This document shows positions 35,705-46,355 of a DNA stretch of 64,000 nt, one piece after another; the first letter of the stretch is position 1, and every line of letters begins with the position of its first letter. The stretch is from an uncultured Lachnospiraceae bacterium (lineage in GTDB: Bacteria > Bacillota > Clostridia > Lachnospirales > Lachnospiraceae). The DNA lies in assembly GCA_947591245.1 (NCBI GenBank), contig CANQCY010000003.1, positions 1-64,000 on the forward strand. Direction: 5' to 3'. The notes below the pieces were generated by a model. It searched no databases. It saw only the letters and a list, made by a program, of their open reading frames with translations, and was not told the origin of the DNA. The translations under genes and the position numbers were made by a program.

Positions 35705-37990
35705 TTATTTTTTATTATAATTGATCAGGCATCCTTTGAGGATAATATCCCTCTCGTCGTCCGTCAGCGCGCCGAGCCGAAGATCCATTTCCTTCATGCC
35801 GCGGTTTGCGACATACGCTTTTACAATATCTTTCTTATCCATAATCGCCTGTTTGATATCTTTAACAAAAATGTAATCATCTTTGTCAAACGGCAGATCC
35901 CCCTCTAAAATAAACGGAAGCATGCCCCAGTTGATCAGGTTTGAACGATATCGTTTTGTTGCATATTCCCTCGCGATATTCGCCATGCCGCCGAGCACTC
36001 TCTGGCAGCTTGCCGCCTGCTCTCTGGCAGAGCCGTCGCCCGGTTTTACAGCAAAGATTACGCTTCCGATCTCCGTCTCTTCCGGAACGACGTCAAATTT
36101 GTCCCTGATAGCGTCATACACTGGTTTCAGCTCCGGTTCGGCAGCAAAAATATCTTCGCCGGCAAGACGCGCCTTTTCCGCTTTCTGCACCTCTTTTGCC
36201 TTTCCTACATATGCCGGATCCTTTCTTGATAATGTAAATTCTGCCAGGCCAAGAGGGTTGGAGCGATATGATGACGTCTCTCCCGACGGAATGAGCTCGT
36301 CCGTCGTCGTCACCGGATCGTGGATCATTGAAACCGCCTTTAAGAGAATGTGATCCGTAAGCGGGAACATCTCCGGCCAGTCCACGATATTCGGGCCGAA
36401 CTTAACTTCAACCGACGGATCCGCTTTTCCTACGCCGTTGTATACGCGATTGTCATAAATGCTTTTATCAAAGAAATATTTCGGCTTTCTGAAATCCACA
36501 TCCACATCCGTCGCTGCTGTCAGGTAACCCTGATTTGCCGCCGTCGCTGCGATCGAACGGGCGTCCATGAGGGCAACCGATGCGATCTGCCCGCTCGTAA
36601 CCTTGGAACCCTCACGGTTCGGAAAGTTTCTCGTAGAATGGCGGATACTCAGTCCGCGGTTGGACGGTACGTCTCCCGCTCCGAAGCACGGTCCGCAAAA
36701 CGCCGTACGGACAGTTGCTCCCGTCGCCATCAGATCCGCAATCGCACCGTTTTTCACCAGTTCCATAAACACCGGCTGGCTTGCCGGGTAAACGCTGAGC
36801 GAAAATTCATCTGCTCCGATGTATTTTCCGCGGAGTATATCCGCCGCGTCGCATATGTTTTCAAATCCGCCGCCCGCACATCCGGCGATCACGCCCTGCT
36901 CCACATAAAGTCTGCCATCGCGGATCTTGTCAGTCAGCGTAAACTGGATATCTTTGTTGTTGTCAAGGCTCACAAGCGCCTTTTTCTCCACATCCCGGAG
37001 AATATCTTCCAGATTTTCATTTAATTCTTCAATAGAATATACATTGCTCGGGTGGAACGGCATGGCGATCATCGGTTTCACGGCAGATAAATCCACTTCT
37101 ACCACGCCGTCATAATATGCGGTGTCCGCCGGACTGATCTCTGCAAAATCCTCGCTCCTGCCATGAATCTCATAAAATTCCTTCACCTGGCTGTCTGTTT
37201 TCCAAATCGAGGAAAGACAGGTTGTCTCCGTTGTCATTACATCCACGCCGATACGGTAATCCACGCTTAAATTGCCGATACCGTCGCCGATAAATTCCAT
37301 CACCTTATTATTTACATATCCGTTCTCAAATACCGCTCCGATAATCGCTAATGCAATATCCTGCGGTCCTACGCCCTTTTTCGGTTTTCCGGTCAGGTGA
37401 ACCGCCACTACGCCGGGCATCGGTATGTCATACGTCTGTTCCAGAAGCTGCTTCACGATCTCCGGGCCGCCCTCTCCCATTGCCATCGTACCGAGCGCGC
37501 CATATCTCGTATGACTGTCTGACCCGAGGATCATTTCCCCGCCGCCGGCAAGCATCTCTCTGGCAAACTGGTGAATCACTGCCTGATGAGGCGGAACATA
37601 GACTCCGCCATATTTTTTTGCGCAGGAAAGCCCAAACACATGGTCATCCTCATTGATCGTTCCGCCGACCGCACACAAGCTGTTATGACAGTTTGTCAGC
37701 ACATACGGAACCGGGAATTTCTCAAGTCCCGACGCCCTTGCCGTCTGCAGAATACCGACAAACGTAATATCATGAGAAGTCAGTTTATCAAACCGGATCT
37801 TCAGCTGTTCCATATTTCCCGATGTATTGTGGGCCTCCAGAATCCGATACGCCATCGTTCCTTTTACCGCCTCGGCTTTGTCTGCCTTCCTGCCTGTTTT
37901 TGCCTCCACCGCCGACGCTGCGTTGCCATCGTCCGGAATCAGCTCGGTTCCGTTGACAAGCCACGCGCCGCCTTTATATAATGTTACCAT
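35705..37990 (-). CDS. Aconitase-family hydratase
   Basis: 761 aa. Aconitase-fold signatures are [56 protein letters not shown], an Fe-S loop [50 protein letters not shown] region, and the swivel-domain end ([15 protein letters not shown]). The two Cys of FCGPC plus an upstream Cys (in VIAGCAGGG) could hold the cluster. It differs from the classic AcnA length of about 900 aa and is usually just called hydratase in clostridia. Citrate/isocitrate may or may not be the substrate. AGGAG precedes the ATG. Single gene. Confidence 0.85.
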   Translation of the reverse strand: MVTLYKGGAWLVNGTELIPDDGNAASAVEAKTGRKADKAEAVKGTMAYRILEAHNTSGNMEQLKIRFDKLTSHDITFVGILQTARASGLEKFPVPYVLTNCHNSLCAVGGTINEDDHVFGLSCAKKYGGVYVPPHQAVIHQFAREMLAGGGEMILGSDSHTRYGALGTMAMGEGGPEIVKQLLEQTYDIPMPGVVAVHLTGKPKKGVGPQDIALAIIGAVFENGYVNNKVMEFIGDGIGNLSVDYRIGVDVMTTETTCLSSIWKTDSQVKEFYEIHGRSEDFAEISPADTAYYDGVVEVDLSAVKPMIAMPFHPSNVYSIEELNENLEDILRDVEKKALVSLDNNKDIQFTLTDKIRDGRLYVEQGVIAGCAGGGFENICDAADILRGKYIGADEFSLSVYPASQPVFMELVKNGAIADLMATGATVRTAFCGPCFGAGDVPSNRGLSIRHSTRNFPNREGSKVTSGQIASVALMDARSIAATAANQGYLTAATDVDVDFRKPKYFFDKSIYDNRVYNGVGKADPSVEVKFGPNIVDWPEMFPLTDHILLKAVSMIHDPVTTTDELIPSGETSSYRSNPLGLAEFTLSRKDPAYVGKAKEVQKAEKARLAGEDIFAAEPELKPVYDAIRDKFDVVPEETEIGSVIFAVKPGDGSAREQAASCQRVLGGMANIAREYATKRYRSNLINWGMLPFILEGDLPFDKDDYIFVKDIKQAIMDKKDIVKAYVANRGMKEMDLRLGALTDDERDIILKGCLINYNKK

Positions 37991-38046
37991 TTGTTTTTCT
38001 CCTTTCGCATGTATCTTAGGAACCGCCGCGGTTCCTTACCTTGTAA

Positions 38047-38074
38047 ATTATACACTAAACTGCTGAATTTGCAA
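38047..38074 (-). promoter_or_regulatory. Promoter of the aconitase-family gene
   Basis: On the minus strand TTGCAA (38074-38069), 16 bp, TATAAT (38052-38047). A hairpin GGAACCG/CGGTTCC follows in the leader near 38029-38045. Confidence 0.65.
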
Positions 38075-38115
38075 ATAGATTTTAGACGATTGCCCTGACA
38101 GATTTCAAAACATTG

Positions 38116-38144
38116 TTGTATTTTCACCTGAATTGTTGTAAAAT
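38116..38144 (+). promoter_or_regulatory. pyrB promoter
   Basis: TTGTAT (38116-38121), 17 bp, TAAAAT (38139-38144), about 40 nt before the pyrB ATG. The leader is too short for a PyrR attenuator. Confidence 0.6.
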
Positions 38145-38184
38145 AATTAGAAAAGCGCAGACAGGCGCAGAAACGAGGATTCTT

Positions 38185-39102
38185 ATGCGACATATTATGA
38201 ATGCACTTGATTTGTCTGTAGACGAACTTGATGATTTGATCGCCCTATCGGAAAAGATCATGGAACATCCGGATCATTATTCCGAATGCTGCAAGGGCAA
38301 AAAATTGGCGACCTGTTTTTATGAACCAAGCACACGGACAAGACTTAGTTTTGAAGCCGCTATGATCAATCTCGGCGGAAGTGTTCTTGGTTTTTCTTCT
38401 GCGGATTCGAGCTCTGCGGCAAAGGGCGAAAGCGTCGCCGATACAATTCGCATCATCTCATCTTATGCCGATATCTGCGCTATGCGGCATCCGAAAGAAG
38501 GCGCTCCCCTCGTGGCATCCATGTACTCTTCCATTCCGGTTATCAACGCCGGCGACGGCGGCCACAACCATCCGACACAGACTCTTACGGATCTTCTCAC
38601 CATTAAAAATCTAAAGGGACGGTTTGACCATTTAAAAATCGGTTTCTGCGGGGACTTGAAATTCGGCAGGACCGTACATTCGCTCATTGACGCAATGGTG
38701 CGTTATGCCGGCGTAGAGTTTGTACTGATCTCGCCTTCGGAGTTGAAGGTTCCCGACTATTTGAGAAAAGAGACGCTGGATGGCAATAAGATACCCTATC
38801 GGGAGGTAAGCGACTTGGATGCTGTAATCGGCGATCTGGATATTCTTTATATGACGCGCGTGCAGAGGGAACGTTTCTTCAACGAGGAGGATTACATCCG
38901 CTTAAAGGACAGCTTCATTCTGGATGCGCAAAAAATGAAGCTCGCCAAAGAGGACATGCTTGTGCTCCACCCGCTCCCAAGGCTGAATGAGATTTCTACA
39001 GAAGTAGACAGCGATCCCCGCGCCGTCTATTTTAAGCAGGCGCAGTACGGCATCTACATACGAATGGCATTAATACTCACGCTGCTTGAAATACCTTTAT
39101 AA
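38185..39102 (+). CDS. pyrB: Aspartate carbamoyltransferase catalytic subunit
   Basis: Condenses carbamoyl phosphate and aspartate in pyrimidine synthesis. 305 aa. The carbamoyl-phosphate loop is [16 protein letters not shown], then [61 protein letters not shown] and [10 protein letters not shown]. The ATG at 38185 has GAGGA 5 nt upstream; earlier in-frame codons lie in the promoter. pyrI follows, so the enzyme is the regulated class B type. Confidence 0.97.
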   Translation: MRHIMNALDLSVDELDDLIALSEKIMEHPDHYSECCKGKKLATCFYEPSTRTRLSFEAAMINLGGSVLGFSSADSSSAAKGESVADTIRIISSYADICAMRHPKEGAPLVASMYSSIPVINAGDGGHNHPTQTLTDLLTIKNLKGRFDHLKIGFCGDLKFGRTVHSLIDAMVRYAGVEFVLISPSELKVPDYLRKETLDGNKIPYREVSDLDAVIGDLDILYMTRVQRERFFNEEDYIRLKDSFILDAQKMKLAKEDMLVLHPLPRLNEISTEVDSDPRAVYFKQAQYGIYIRMALILTLLEIPL

Positions 39103-39171
39103 AAACAGGACGCAGTACAGAAAAAATAATTGGCAATCATTGCGTTATCAGCGCAGAAACGGAGGAATCGA

Positions 39172-39603
39172 ATGTTAAGTATCGGAGGACTCAACCAGGG
39201 TGTTGTTATTGACCATATCAAAGCCGGTCATGCGATGGAGATCTATTATTACCTGAATTTGGAGAAACTGGACTGCAGCGTCGCCATTATCAAAAACGCG
39301 CGCAGCAACAAAATGGGAAAAAAAGACATTATCAAGATTGAGGGGCCGCTTCGGGTCGATTTAGACATATTGGGCGTACTCGACGAAAACATCACGATCA
39401 ATATTATAAAAAATGATAAAATAGTAGAAAAACGGACGCTTCAGCTGCCGGATATAGTCACAAATATTATCAAGTGCAAAAATCCGCGCTGTATCACATC
39501 GACGGAGCAGGAGCTGCCTCATCGGTTCAAGCTCACTGATAAGGACAACAGAATATATCGGTGCGTGTACTGCGAGCAGAAATTTAAAGGGCAGTTTAAG
39601 TGA
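39172..39603 (+). CDS. pyrI: Aspartate carbamoyltransferase regulatory subunit
   Basis: 143 aa. N-terminal nucleotide-binding domain (GVVIDHIKAGHAMEIYYYL, KNARSNKMGKKDIIKIEG) that senses CTP and ATP, and a C-terminal zinc domain with ligands in CKNPRC and CVYC. GGAGG is 6 nt before the ATG. It follows pyrB by about 70 nt. In the gap to bioY (39604-39685) I see GC-rich inverted sequence but no clear terminator. Confidence 0.96.
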   Translation: MLSIGGLNQGVVIDHIKAGHAMEIYYYLNLEKLDCSVAIIKNARSNKMGKKDIIKIEGPLRVDLDILGVLDENITINIIKNDKIVEKRTLQLPDIVTNIIKCKNPRCITSTEQELPHRFKLTDKDNRIYRCVYCEQKFKGQFK

Positions 39604-39685
39604 AACTGCCGCACGCCTCCGGCGCAGCCCCGCCTGTCATTTTCCTGCAGTAAATAAATTTACGCTTTCGCCAGCCGCCGGATTT

Positions 39686-40237
39686 TCACGGCTCTTTTTC
39701 ATATTGGTTCATCACGTTTATGAGAGGTTTTGCGATCAGGCTTGCCGCCACGCATTTTACGGCGTCCATCGGAAGAAATGGCGCGCATCCGGTGAAAAAT
39801 GCCGTCTTCAGAGTCATTCCGGCCACCGCGGCCATCCAGCCGACGGCAAATGCATACAAAATCGGCATCCCCACAAATACCGTTACAATAACATATCTTG
39901 ATAAGCTATACTTCTTTCCCTTCAGCAGGGAGATCAATATAACTTCCACCAAAAACCCAATAAAAAATCCGCCTGTCGGTCCGAGAAGATAATTGAGGCC
40001 GCCGTTTCCGGCATTAAATACCGGCAGTCCTACTGCACCGAGCAGGATATAAACGAGAATTGTCACGCCAGCCTCGACAGGCGAAAGCAAAAGGGCGATC
40101 AGATTTACAACGAGAGTCTGTACGCTGATTGCCGTCACCGCAAACGGAAGCGGGATTACAATATAAGAGGCAACCGCCAAAAATGCAGTCATAAGCGTTA
40201 CCTTTGCGATTGCCAATGTCTTTGGTGAAATATTCAT
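39686..40237 (-). CDS. bioY: Biotin transporter BioY
   Basis: S component of an ECF transporter, 183 aa, six membrane helices. Typical features are MTAFLAVASYIVIPLPFAVT, TLVVNLIALLLSP, LLGAVGLPVFNAGNGGLNYLLGPTGGF (the conserved GLPVF and GPTGGF) and PFLPMDAVKCVAASL. No bio genes or ECF ATPases are in the window, so biotin is probably imported with shared energy modules. GAGGG precedes the ATG. Two BirA-type operators sit in the promoter region. Confidence 0.93.
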   Translation of the reverse strand: MNISPKTLAIAKVTLMTAFLAVASYIVIPLPFAVTAISVQTLVVNLIALLLSPVEAGVTILVYILLGAVGLPVFNAGNGGLNYLLGPTGGFFIGFLVEVILISLLKGKKYSLSRYVIVTVFVGMPILYAFAVGWMAAVAGMTLKTAFFTGCAPFLPMDAVKCVAASLIAKPLINVMNQYEKEP

Positions 40238-40238
40238 A

Positions 40239-40270
40239 ATGTCAACCCTCTTTCTTTTATTAGTTAACAT
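40239..40270 (-). promoter_or_regulatory. BirA-type operator A
   Basis: ATGTCAAC (40239-40246), 16 bp, GTTAACAT (40263-40270). It covers the transcription start region and the binding site of bioY. Resembles the known BirA box with one imperfect pair. Confidence 0.7.
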
Positions 40271-40271
40271 T

Positions 40272-40300
40272 ATAATAAACCACCTGCCCTTGATTGTCAA
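40272..40300 (-). promoter_or_regulatory. bioY promoter
   Basis: On the minus strand TTGACA (40300-40295), 17 bp, TATTAT (40277-40272). Confidence 0.75.
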
Positions 40301-40324
40301 CCTATTTTTTTATTTAGTTGACAA
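40294..40324 (-). promoter_or_regulatory. BirA-type operator B
   Basis: Perfect inverted repeat TTGTCAAC (40294-40301), 15 bp, GTTGACAA (40317-40324). One arm is the -35 of the bioY promoter. Confidence 0.8.
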
Positions 40325-40340
40325 AACTGCGTTGCCCGCC

Positions 40341-42011
40341 TTAAAACAGACCTGTTATATTTCCGTCCTGATCAAGGTCAATTTTTTCTGCAGCCGGTAT
40401 TTTCGGCAGTCCGGGCATCGTCATGATCGAACCCGTAATCGCCACGACAAATCCGGCTCCCGCAGATACATATGCCTCACGGATATGAATTGTAAAGTCT
40501 TCCGGCCTGCCCAAAAGCGCCGGATCATCGGAAAGCGAATACTGGTTCTTCGCCATGCACACGGGCATGTTTCCAAATCCGAGCTTTTCCAGGCGCATCA
40601 GCGCATCCTCCGCCGCTTTTTCATAAACAACGTTTCCCGCCCCGTAAATCTCCTTTGCCACAGTTTCTATTTTTTGTTTCAGGGACAGGAAATCCTCGTA
40701 CAGGCATTGGAACCTGCTCTCTTTTTCCTCTATCGTCTGAACTACCTTTTGCGCCAATTCGATACCGCCCTCTCCGCCTTTTTCCCACACCTGTGAAAGC
40801 GCAAACGAGCAGCCTTTTTCTTCACAAAATTGTTTGACATAGTCGAGCTCGGCATCCGTATCCGTCATAAACTGATTGAGCGTCACGACGCACGGCACGC
40901 CATATTTAGCTACATTTTCTATATGCTTTTCCAAATTTACGATTCCCCTTTTCAACGCCTCCAGATTCTCTTTCCCCAGATCCGCCTTTGCCACGCCGCC
41001 GTTGTATTTCAACGCGCGCACTGTCGCCACAAGAACGACAGCGTCCGGTTTAAAACCGCCCATGCGGCATTTAATATCAAAAAATTTCTCTGCGCCGAGA
41101 TCTGCCCCGAATCCTGCCTCCGTAATCGTATAATCTGCCAGCTTAAGCGCTGTTTTCGTCGCGCGCATGCTATTGCAGCCGTGAGCAATATTGGCGAACG
41201 GGCCTCCATGCACGATCGCCGGCGTATGCTCCAGAGTCTGAATGAGGTTCGGCTTCAGTGCTTCTTTCAAAAGCGCCGCCATTGCTCCTACCGCATTGAG
41301 CTGTTTTGCCGTCACCGGTTCTCCGTCATAATCGTAAGCCACGATGATTCTTCCCAGCCTCTCTTTCAAATCGCTGATGTTTTCCGCCAGGCAGAGAATT
41401 GCCATGATCTCTGAGGCAACCGTAATGATAAAATGGTCCTCCCTTGTCACGCCGTCCGCTTTTCTGCCAAGACCGACCGTTATATTCCGAAGAACCCTGT
41501 CATTCATATCCATGCAGCGTTTCCAGACGATCTGTTTGGGATCGATGCGAAGTACGTTTCCCTGCTGAATATGGTTATCCAGCATCGCTGCAAGAAGATT
41601 GTTCGCCGATGTGATTGCGTGAAAATCTCCGGTAAAATGCAGATTCAGTTCATCCATCGGAACTACCTGGGCATACCCGCCTCCGGCAGCCCCTCCTTTG
41701 ATTCCAAAGCATGGGCCGAGTGACGGTTCGCGAAGAGCGATCACGGATCGTTTGCCGAGCTTGTGCATCGCCTGTCCGAGCCCGACCGTCGTCGTCGTTT
41801 TCCCCTCACCAGCCGGCGTCGGATTAATCGCCGTCACAAGAATGAGTTTGCCATCTTCCCTGTCCTTGATTTTCTCCCACAGCTCATCTGTGAGTTTTGC
41901 CTTATACTTTCCGTATAAATCCAAGTCGTCTCCGGAAAGATCAAGCGTTTTTGCCACCTCCTGAATCGGCTCAAGCTCCGCCTCAAGCGCAATCTCAATA
42001 TCTGTTTTCAT
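40341..42011 (-). CDS. fhs: Formate-tetrahydrofolate ligase
   Basis: ATP-dependent synthesis of 10-formyl-THF. 556 aa, usual length. P-loop [18 protein letters not shown] near residue 65; then [70 protein letters not shown] and [17 protein letters not shown]. Start codon overlaps the stop of the upstream ATP-grasp gene by 4 nt. With folD it supplies C1 units or forms part of an acetogenic methyl branch; other branch genes are not seen here. Confidence 0.97.
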   Translation of the reverse strand: MKTDIEIALEAELEPIQEVAKTLDLSGDDLDLYGKYKAKLTDELWEKIKDREDGKLILVTAINPTPAGEGKTTTTVGLGQAMHKLGKRSVIALREPSLGPCFGIKGGAAGGGYAQVVPMDELNLHFTGDFHAITSANNLLAAMLDNHIQQGNVLRIDPKQIVWKRCMDMNDRVLRNITVGLGRKADGVTREDHFIITVASEIMAILCLAENISDLKERLGRIIVAYDYDGEPVTAKQLNAVGAMAALLKEALKPNLIQTLEHTPAIVHGGPFANIAHGCNSMRATKTALKLADYTITEAGFGADLGAEKFFDIKCRMGGFKPDAVVLVATVRALKYNGGVAKADLGKENLEALKRGIVNLEKHIENVAKYGVPCVVTLNQFMTDTDAELDYVKQFCEEKGCSFALSQVWEKGGEGGIELAQKVVQTIEEKESRFQCLYEDFLSLKQKIETVAKEIYGAGNVVYEKAAEDALMRLEKLGFGNMPVCMAKNQYSLSDDPALLGRPEDFTIHIREAYVSAGAGFVVAITGSIMTMPGLPKIPAAEKIDLDQDGNITGLF

Positions 42012-42961
42012 TGCACGTCCTCCTGTTTATAATATAATTTTTCTTCCAGCACATACTTCAAATATTCCCCGACAATGTCTGTTTCCGGCGCGCACTTATA
42101 CAACATGCGCGCTCCCGCCACATCCTCTATTTCATTCAGCGCCATCTGCCCGTCGTCCGTGAAAAGGAAATCGATGCCTGCCATCCCAAATTCAAACCGT
42201 TCGATCACGCGGCGGACAGTTCTTTTTTGGGACGGCGTAAGCACAGCGAGCTCCACGTCGCCTCCACGGGAAAAATTTGCCCTGAAATCGTCTGTCGAGC
42301 TTCGCATCACAGCGGCCGCGATACGCGTTCCGACCACATATACCCTCATATCCCGGTACGATGGCCCGCCGGAGCGGACCATCGGCTGCAGGACATATTC
42401 CGGACTGCGCACGCCGGACTTTGGCGATTCGATAAAGCTGTCCTGTATGCAGCGCTTTTCCTGACAAAAGGAGTACACTTCCCTCCCCCCATGTCCGTCC
42501 GCTGTCTTTAACACAAAATCATCCGCCCGCTCTATGATGGCGCGTTCTTGTTCTCCAAACGAGGAATAGGAGAACCTATGGGCAAAAAAATGCCGTATTT
42601 TCTCCAAATCCAGTGAAACCATACGCGGCAGCGACTGCTGTCCGAGTGTAATGCTCGGAACGCACAGCACATCCTCCTTGAGGTATTCCAACGTCCTTCC
42701 CTTGTGGTTGCATATGCGGCTGACTTCATAGGAATTAAATACCGGAATCCCGTTGTCCTCAAAAAACCGGTTGATCTGCGGCTGTATTGTTCGCACAAAA
42801 ACGCAGAGCGGGCGTTCGGCCGCCTGCAGCTGCTGCATGGCCTCTGTATCCATTACCACCCTGACGTTCAGATGGTATTTCCGACAGCGCTCCCGATACA
42901 GGGATACATACTTTTCATTTCGCTTTCTGCCTTCCCTGTCATAAACCATCCATATATCCAT
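42008..42961 (-). CDS. RimK-like ATP-grasp protein (second of a pair)
   Basis: 317 aa. An N-terminal pre-ATP-grasp part holds [42 protein letters not shown], then the ATP-grasp core: [19 protein letters not shown] (Lys and glycine loop), [43 protein letters not shown] and the metal-binding end [29 protein letters not shown]. This is the RimK/GshB-like pattern, expected to ligate an amine to a carboxylate with ATP. Substrate unknown. It lies 6 nt after its paralogue and overlaps fhs. Confidence 0.82.
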   Translation of the reverse strand: MDIWMVYDREGRKRNEKYVSLYRERCRKYHLNVRVVMDTEAMQQLQAAERPLCVFVRTIQPQINRFFEDNGIPVFNSYEVSRICNHKGRTLEYLKEDVLCVPSITLGQQSLPRMVSLDLEKIRHFFAHRFSYSSFGEQERAIIERADDFVLKTADGHGGREVYSFCQEKRCIQDSFIESPKSGVRSPEYVLQPMVRSGGPSYRDMRVYVVGTRIAAAVMRSSTDDFRANFSRGGDVELAVLTPSQKRTVRRVIERFEFGMAGIDFLFTDDGQMALNEIEDVAGARMLYKCAPETDIVGEYLKYVLEEKLYYKQEDVQ

Positions 42962-42967
42962 TATGTT

Positions 42968-43837
42968 TTACCGCCCCAGCTTTTTTACTATGTATTCCAT
43001 GATGTAATCCGCCGTGTTGACTCTCGTACAGTCATACAGGTTTTTAAAATGCGCGTTTGAATTAACCTCGCATACCAAAAAACCATCTTTTCCAAATAAA
43101 AGATCCACGCCGCCGAAATCACAGCCAACTGCCTTACATGCGGCGATCGCCAGCGCGCAAGCCTTTTCATCCGGTTTATACGCTTCCTTGTTCCCGCCGT
43201 ATGTAATATTGGCGCGAAAATCCTTATCTGAAAAACGCCTCATACTGGCAACCACCTTGCCGCCGACAACCTGAACGCGGACGTCCTGCCCATGGCTCGT
43301 GCTGATATATTTTTGGAATAAAAACGGCGTCTTCTGCAATTCCTGAAGCATTCGTTTCAGCGTTTTCGGATCATCAACCTTATATACCTGATCACCAAAC
43401 GAACCGAACGCTTCTTTAAGAATGACAGGGTACCCCAGCCTGTCCATAATCGGCTTTACAAATTTAAATGAGGAGAATCCGATATTCTCAAACGTCATCG
43501 GTGCAGATACTGTAGGAGGAATCGGCAGCCCCGCTTTCAAAAAAGCGGTGTAAAGCTTTCTTTTATCATCACAGATTTCGATGGCGCTGCTGCTGTTAAA
43601 TACCGGAATGCCCGAAATTTCAAGGTATCTTGCAAGAATGATATCCTTGTCCCAGAACAAAACAAAATCCGGTTTTTTAACCCGCGAATCCATTTCAAAA
43701 ATGCCTGTGTAAATCTCCGTATTGGATTTTACGCTGAGCTCTATCCGCAGCTTGGACGCCGCATCGGTAAACATCTCAGTGATCTCGGAAAACTTGTCTG
43801 TATATAAAAATCCATTTACTATAATCCATCCGTTCAT
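42968..43837 (-). CDS. RimK-like ATP-grasp protein (first of a pair)
   Basis: 289 aa. Pre-grasp domain with PDFVLFWDKDIILARYLEISGIPVFNSSSAIEICDDKRKLYTAF, then VILKEAFGSFGDQVYKV, PFLFQKYISTSHGQDVRVQVVGGKVVASMRR, DFRANITYGG, and CDFGGVDLLFGKDGFLVCEVNSNAHFKNL (metal-binding Glu and Asn). Closest general pattern is RimK/LysX-type ligases. Stop-start overlap of 4 nt with ftsK. No small acceptor peptide is visible between or beside the two genes. Confidence 0.84.
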   Translation of the reverse strand: MNGWIIVNGFLYTDKFSEITEMFTDAASKLRIELSVKSNTEIYTGIFEMDSRVKKPDFVLFWDKDIILARYLEISGIPVFNSSSAIEICDDKRKLYTAFLKAGLPIPPTVSAPMTFENIGFSSFKFVKPIMDRLGYPVILKEAFGSFGDQVYKVDDPKTLKRMLQELQKTPFLFQKYISTSHGQDVRVQVVGGKVVASMRRFSDKDFRANITYGGNKEAYKPDEKACALAIAACKAVGCDFGGVDLLFGKDGFLVCEVNSNAHFKNLYDCTRVNTADYIMEYIVKKLGR

Positions 43838-46344
43838 TCTGTATGTCCCTCCTCCATATAATTTTCAAATTGTTCCATCGTCATCAAAATCGTCCTTGGC
43901 TTCGTACCCTCCTCTGGTCCTACGACGCCGGCGTCGCACAGCTGGTCCATAATACGGGCCGCCCGGTTGAATCCGATTCGGAACGCCCGCTGCAGCATGC
44001 CGATCGACGCCTTATCTTTATTGATAATAAACCGCGCCGTCTCAGCGAACAGATCATCCTGTTCCGGATTCCCCGACGATCCCCCGGCTGCATCCGCTTT
44101 CGTTCCAACGGGATTTTCTTCAATATGTTTTGTAATTTCTTCATTATAGCTCGGCGCTTCCTGATTCTTCTTCAAAAAGGCAACGACGCCGTCCCGCTCT
44201 TCATCCGAAACAAAAGCGCCCTGAATCCGCACCGGTTTCGGATAATCCTGCGGGGCAAATAACATATCGCCGTTTCCCAGAAGCTTTTCCGCCCCCGCGC
44301 TGTCAATAATCGTTCTGGAATCAATCGCAGACGAAACAGAGAGGGCAATTCTGGACGGAATATTTGCCTTGATCAGTCCCGTTATTACATTTACAGACGG
44401 ACGCTGCGTTGCAAGTACGAGATGGATTCCCGCCGCTCTCGCCAGCTGGGCAAGACGGCATACCGCATCCTCCACTTCGCCCGGAGCAACCATCATCAGG
44501 TCGGCAAACTCATCCACAATAATGACGATCTGGCACATCCTCTCGTACGCTTCCCCGTCATTGTGTTTCAATCCCGCTATCTTTCGGTTATAGCTCGCCA
44601 TATCCCGAACACCGAGCTCGGCAAATTTGTTATAGCGGACCGTCATTTCCTGAACCGCCCAATTCAGCGCGGCAGACGCTTTTTTCGGATCTGTCACGAC
44701 CGGTATCATCAGATGCGGAATATCCGCATACGCTGTCAGTTCCACCATCTTGGGATCTACCATGATAAATTTGACGTCGTTAGGAGACGCCTTGTAAATA
44801 ATGCTCATGATGAGGGTATTAATACAAACGGATTTACCGGATCCCGTCGCGCCTGCCACCAATAAATGCGGCATTTTTGCTATATCCGTGACAATCGTCT
44901 TGCCGCTGATATCCTTTCCGACGGCAAAGGAGACTTTTGACTTGGCGCTCTGGAATTCCTTGCTCTCCAACAGCTCCCGGAGCGTAACCATATTGCGTTT
45001 GGCATTCGGCACTTCGATCCCGACAGCGGCTTTTCCCGGTATCGGAGCCTCGATCCGGATATCGGAGGCGGCGAGGCTGAGTTTGATATCGTCCGTAAGC
45101 CTTGTAATACTGCTGACCTTCACGCCCTGCTCCGGCGCCAGCTCATACCGTGTTACACTGGGGCCGCAGCTGACGTCGCCCATCCTCACCTTTACGCCAA
45201 AGCTCTCAAGAGTCTGCTGAAGCTTCGCCGCCGTGTCGATCAATTCGTCATCGCTGATATTTGTGCCGCCCCTCGGTTTTGACAGCAGGTCAAGAGATGG
45301 AAATATGTATTCGGTTGCATTGTCATCCGGTTTTTTGATTTCATCCTTTATCTCATCCTCGATCTGCTTCATCTCCCGCACGATCTGTTCAGGCTCTGAT
45401 TTCTTTTTCCTTCTCGCGGTTTTTCCTTCCGGTTTCTGTGCGTTGTCCGGCTGTTCCGCCTCCGCCGCTGCCGCATCCGGGGCCTGAAACGCCGCCGCAT
45501 CGGAAGACGCCGCCTCCGAACCGAATTTCATTTCCAGTTCCTCTTTATATACCGGGGGGGGCGCGGCGGGCGCCTGCCGGCTGTCGTTCCGGATAATGGA
45601 TATATTCTGTTTTATTTCCTTCTCATCCCGCTTGTGTTCATCCGGTAGTACATCCGCATCAGCCGCATCCTCTTTTTTCGTTTTCTTTCCCTTTTTCTTC
45701 TCAAACGTGTGATATTTCATTTCCCGCTGTGCGGTATTCTGTCTTTGCGCCCGCACTGAAGGCGGTTTCATTCGCTCCTCTTCCTCTTCATAATATTCCC
45801 GTCCCGAAGACGGCTCCTCGTACAAACGCCGGAGCGCCGCAAAAAGCTGTTTTCTTGTAATCAACATAATAAACAGCACAGCCAATCCCAATATTACGAT
45901 AAAAGAACCCGCCCTCCCAAGCGCAAGCGTCAGTAAATATGACAGCAGTCCGCCAAAAAAACCGCCGCCTATACGCTCGCTGCTGCACGCCTTAAAAATT
46001 TCAATCAGACCATCCGCCTTACTGTTCACGATCCACCCGAATATTCCGCACAAACATATGTACAAACCGCCGCTGTAAACAATTTTTTTCTTCAATTGCG
46101 AATTGTCGGGATTGGATAAAAACAATCCGCTGGCAATAACAATATAAATCGGAAACAGGTAGGAAACTGCCCCGAAAAGCCCAAAAAGCAGGCTGGCAAG
46201 CAGCTTTCCTCCCGCACCGCATAAATCAAACAGACTTAAGCATGACAAGATGGAAAAAATGATGATCGCCAGTAACAGGATCTCCTTTTTTAACGGGGAG
46301 GATTCCTTCCCTTTCTTCACCGTCTTTCTCTTTTTCTTTGCCAC
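43834..46344 (-). CDS. ftsK: DNA translocase FtsK/SpoIIIE
   Basis: Membrane-anchored motor that moves chromosomal DNA through the closing septum. About 836 aa. N-terminal four membrane helices (about 20-175), a long charged and Ala/Glu-rich linker (about 180-330), then the motor: alpha domain, LLVAGATGSGKSVCINTLI Walker A, IIVDEFADLMMVAP Walker B, LATQRPSVNVITGLIKANIPSRIA, and the C-terminal gamma DNA-reading domain (SIGMLQRAFRIGFNRAARIMDQL). Start is a GTG with AAAGGTGG upstream. FtsK versus SpoIIIE cannot be decided here. Confidence 0.95.
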   Translation of the reverse strand: MAKKKRKTVKKGKESSPLKKEILLLAIIIFSILSCLSLFDLCGAGGKLLASLLFGLFGAVSYLFPIYIVIASGLFLSNPDNSQLKKKIVYSGGLYICLCGIFGWIVNSKADGLIEIFKACSSERIGGGFFGGLLSYLLTLALGRAGSFIVILGLAVLFIMLITRKQLFAALRRLYEEPSSGREYYEEEEERMKPPSVRAQRQNTAQREMKYHTFEKKKGKKTKKEDAADADVLPDEHKRDEKEIKQNISIIRNDSRQAPAAPPPVYKEELEMKFGSEAASSDAAAFQAPDAAAAEAEQPDNAQKPEGKTARRKKKSEPEQIVREMKQIEDEIKDEIKKPDDNATEYIFPSLDLLSKPRGGTNISDDELIDTAAKLQQTLESFGVKVRMGDVSCGPSVTRYELAPEQGVKVSSITRLTDDIKLSLAASDIRIEAPIPGKAAVGIEVPNAKRNMVTLRELLESKEFQSAKSKVSFAVGKDISGKTIVTDIAKMPHLLVAGATGSGKSVCINTLIMSIIYKASPNDVKFIMVDPKMVELTAYADIPHLMIPVVTDPKKASAALNWAVQEMTVRYNKFAELGVRDMASYNRKIAGLKHNDGEAYERMCQIVIIVDEFADLMMVAPGEVEDAVCRLAQLARAAGIHLVLATQRPSVNVITGLIKANIPSRIALSVSSAIDSRTIIDSAGAEKLLGNGDMLFAPQDYPKPVRIQGAFVSDEERDGVVAFLKKNQEAPSYNEEITKHIEENPVGTKADAAGGSSGNPEQDDLFAETARFIINKDKASIGMLQRAFRIGFNRAARIMDQLCDAGVVGPEEGTKPRTILMTMEQFENYMEEGHTE

Positions 46345-46355
46345 ATTAACCACCT

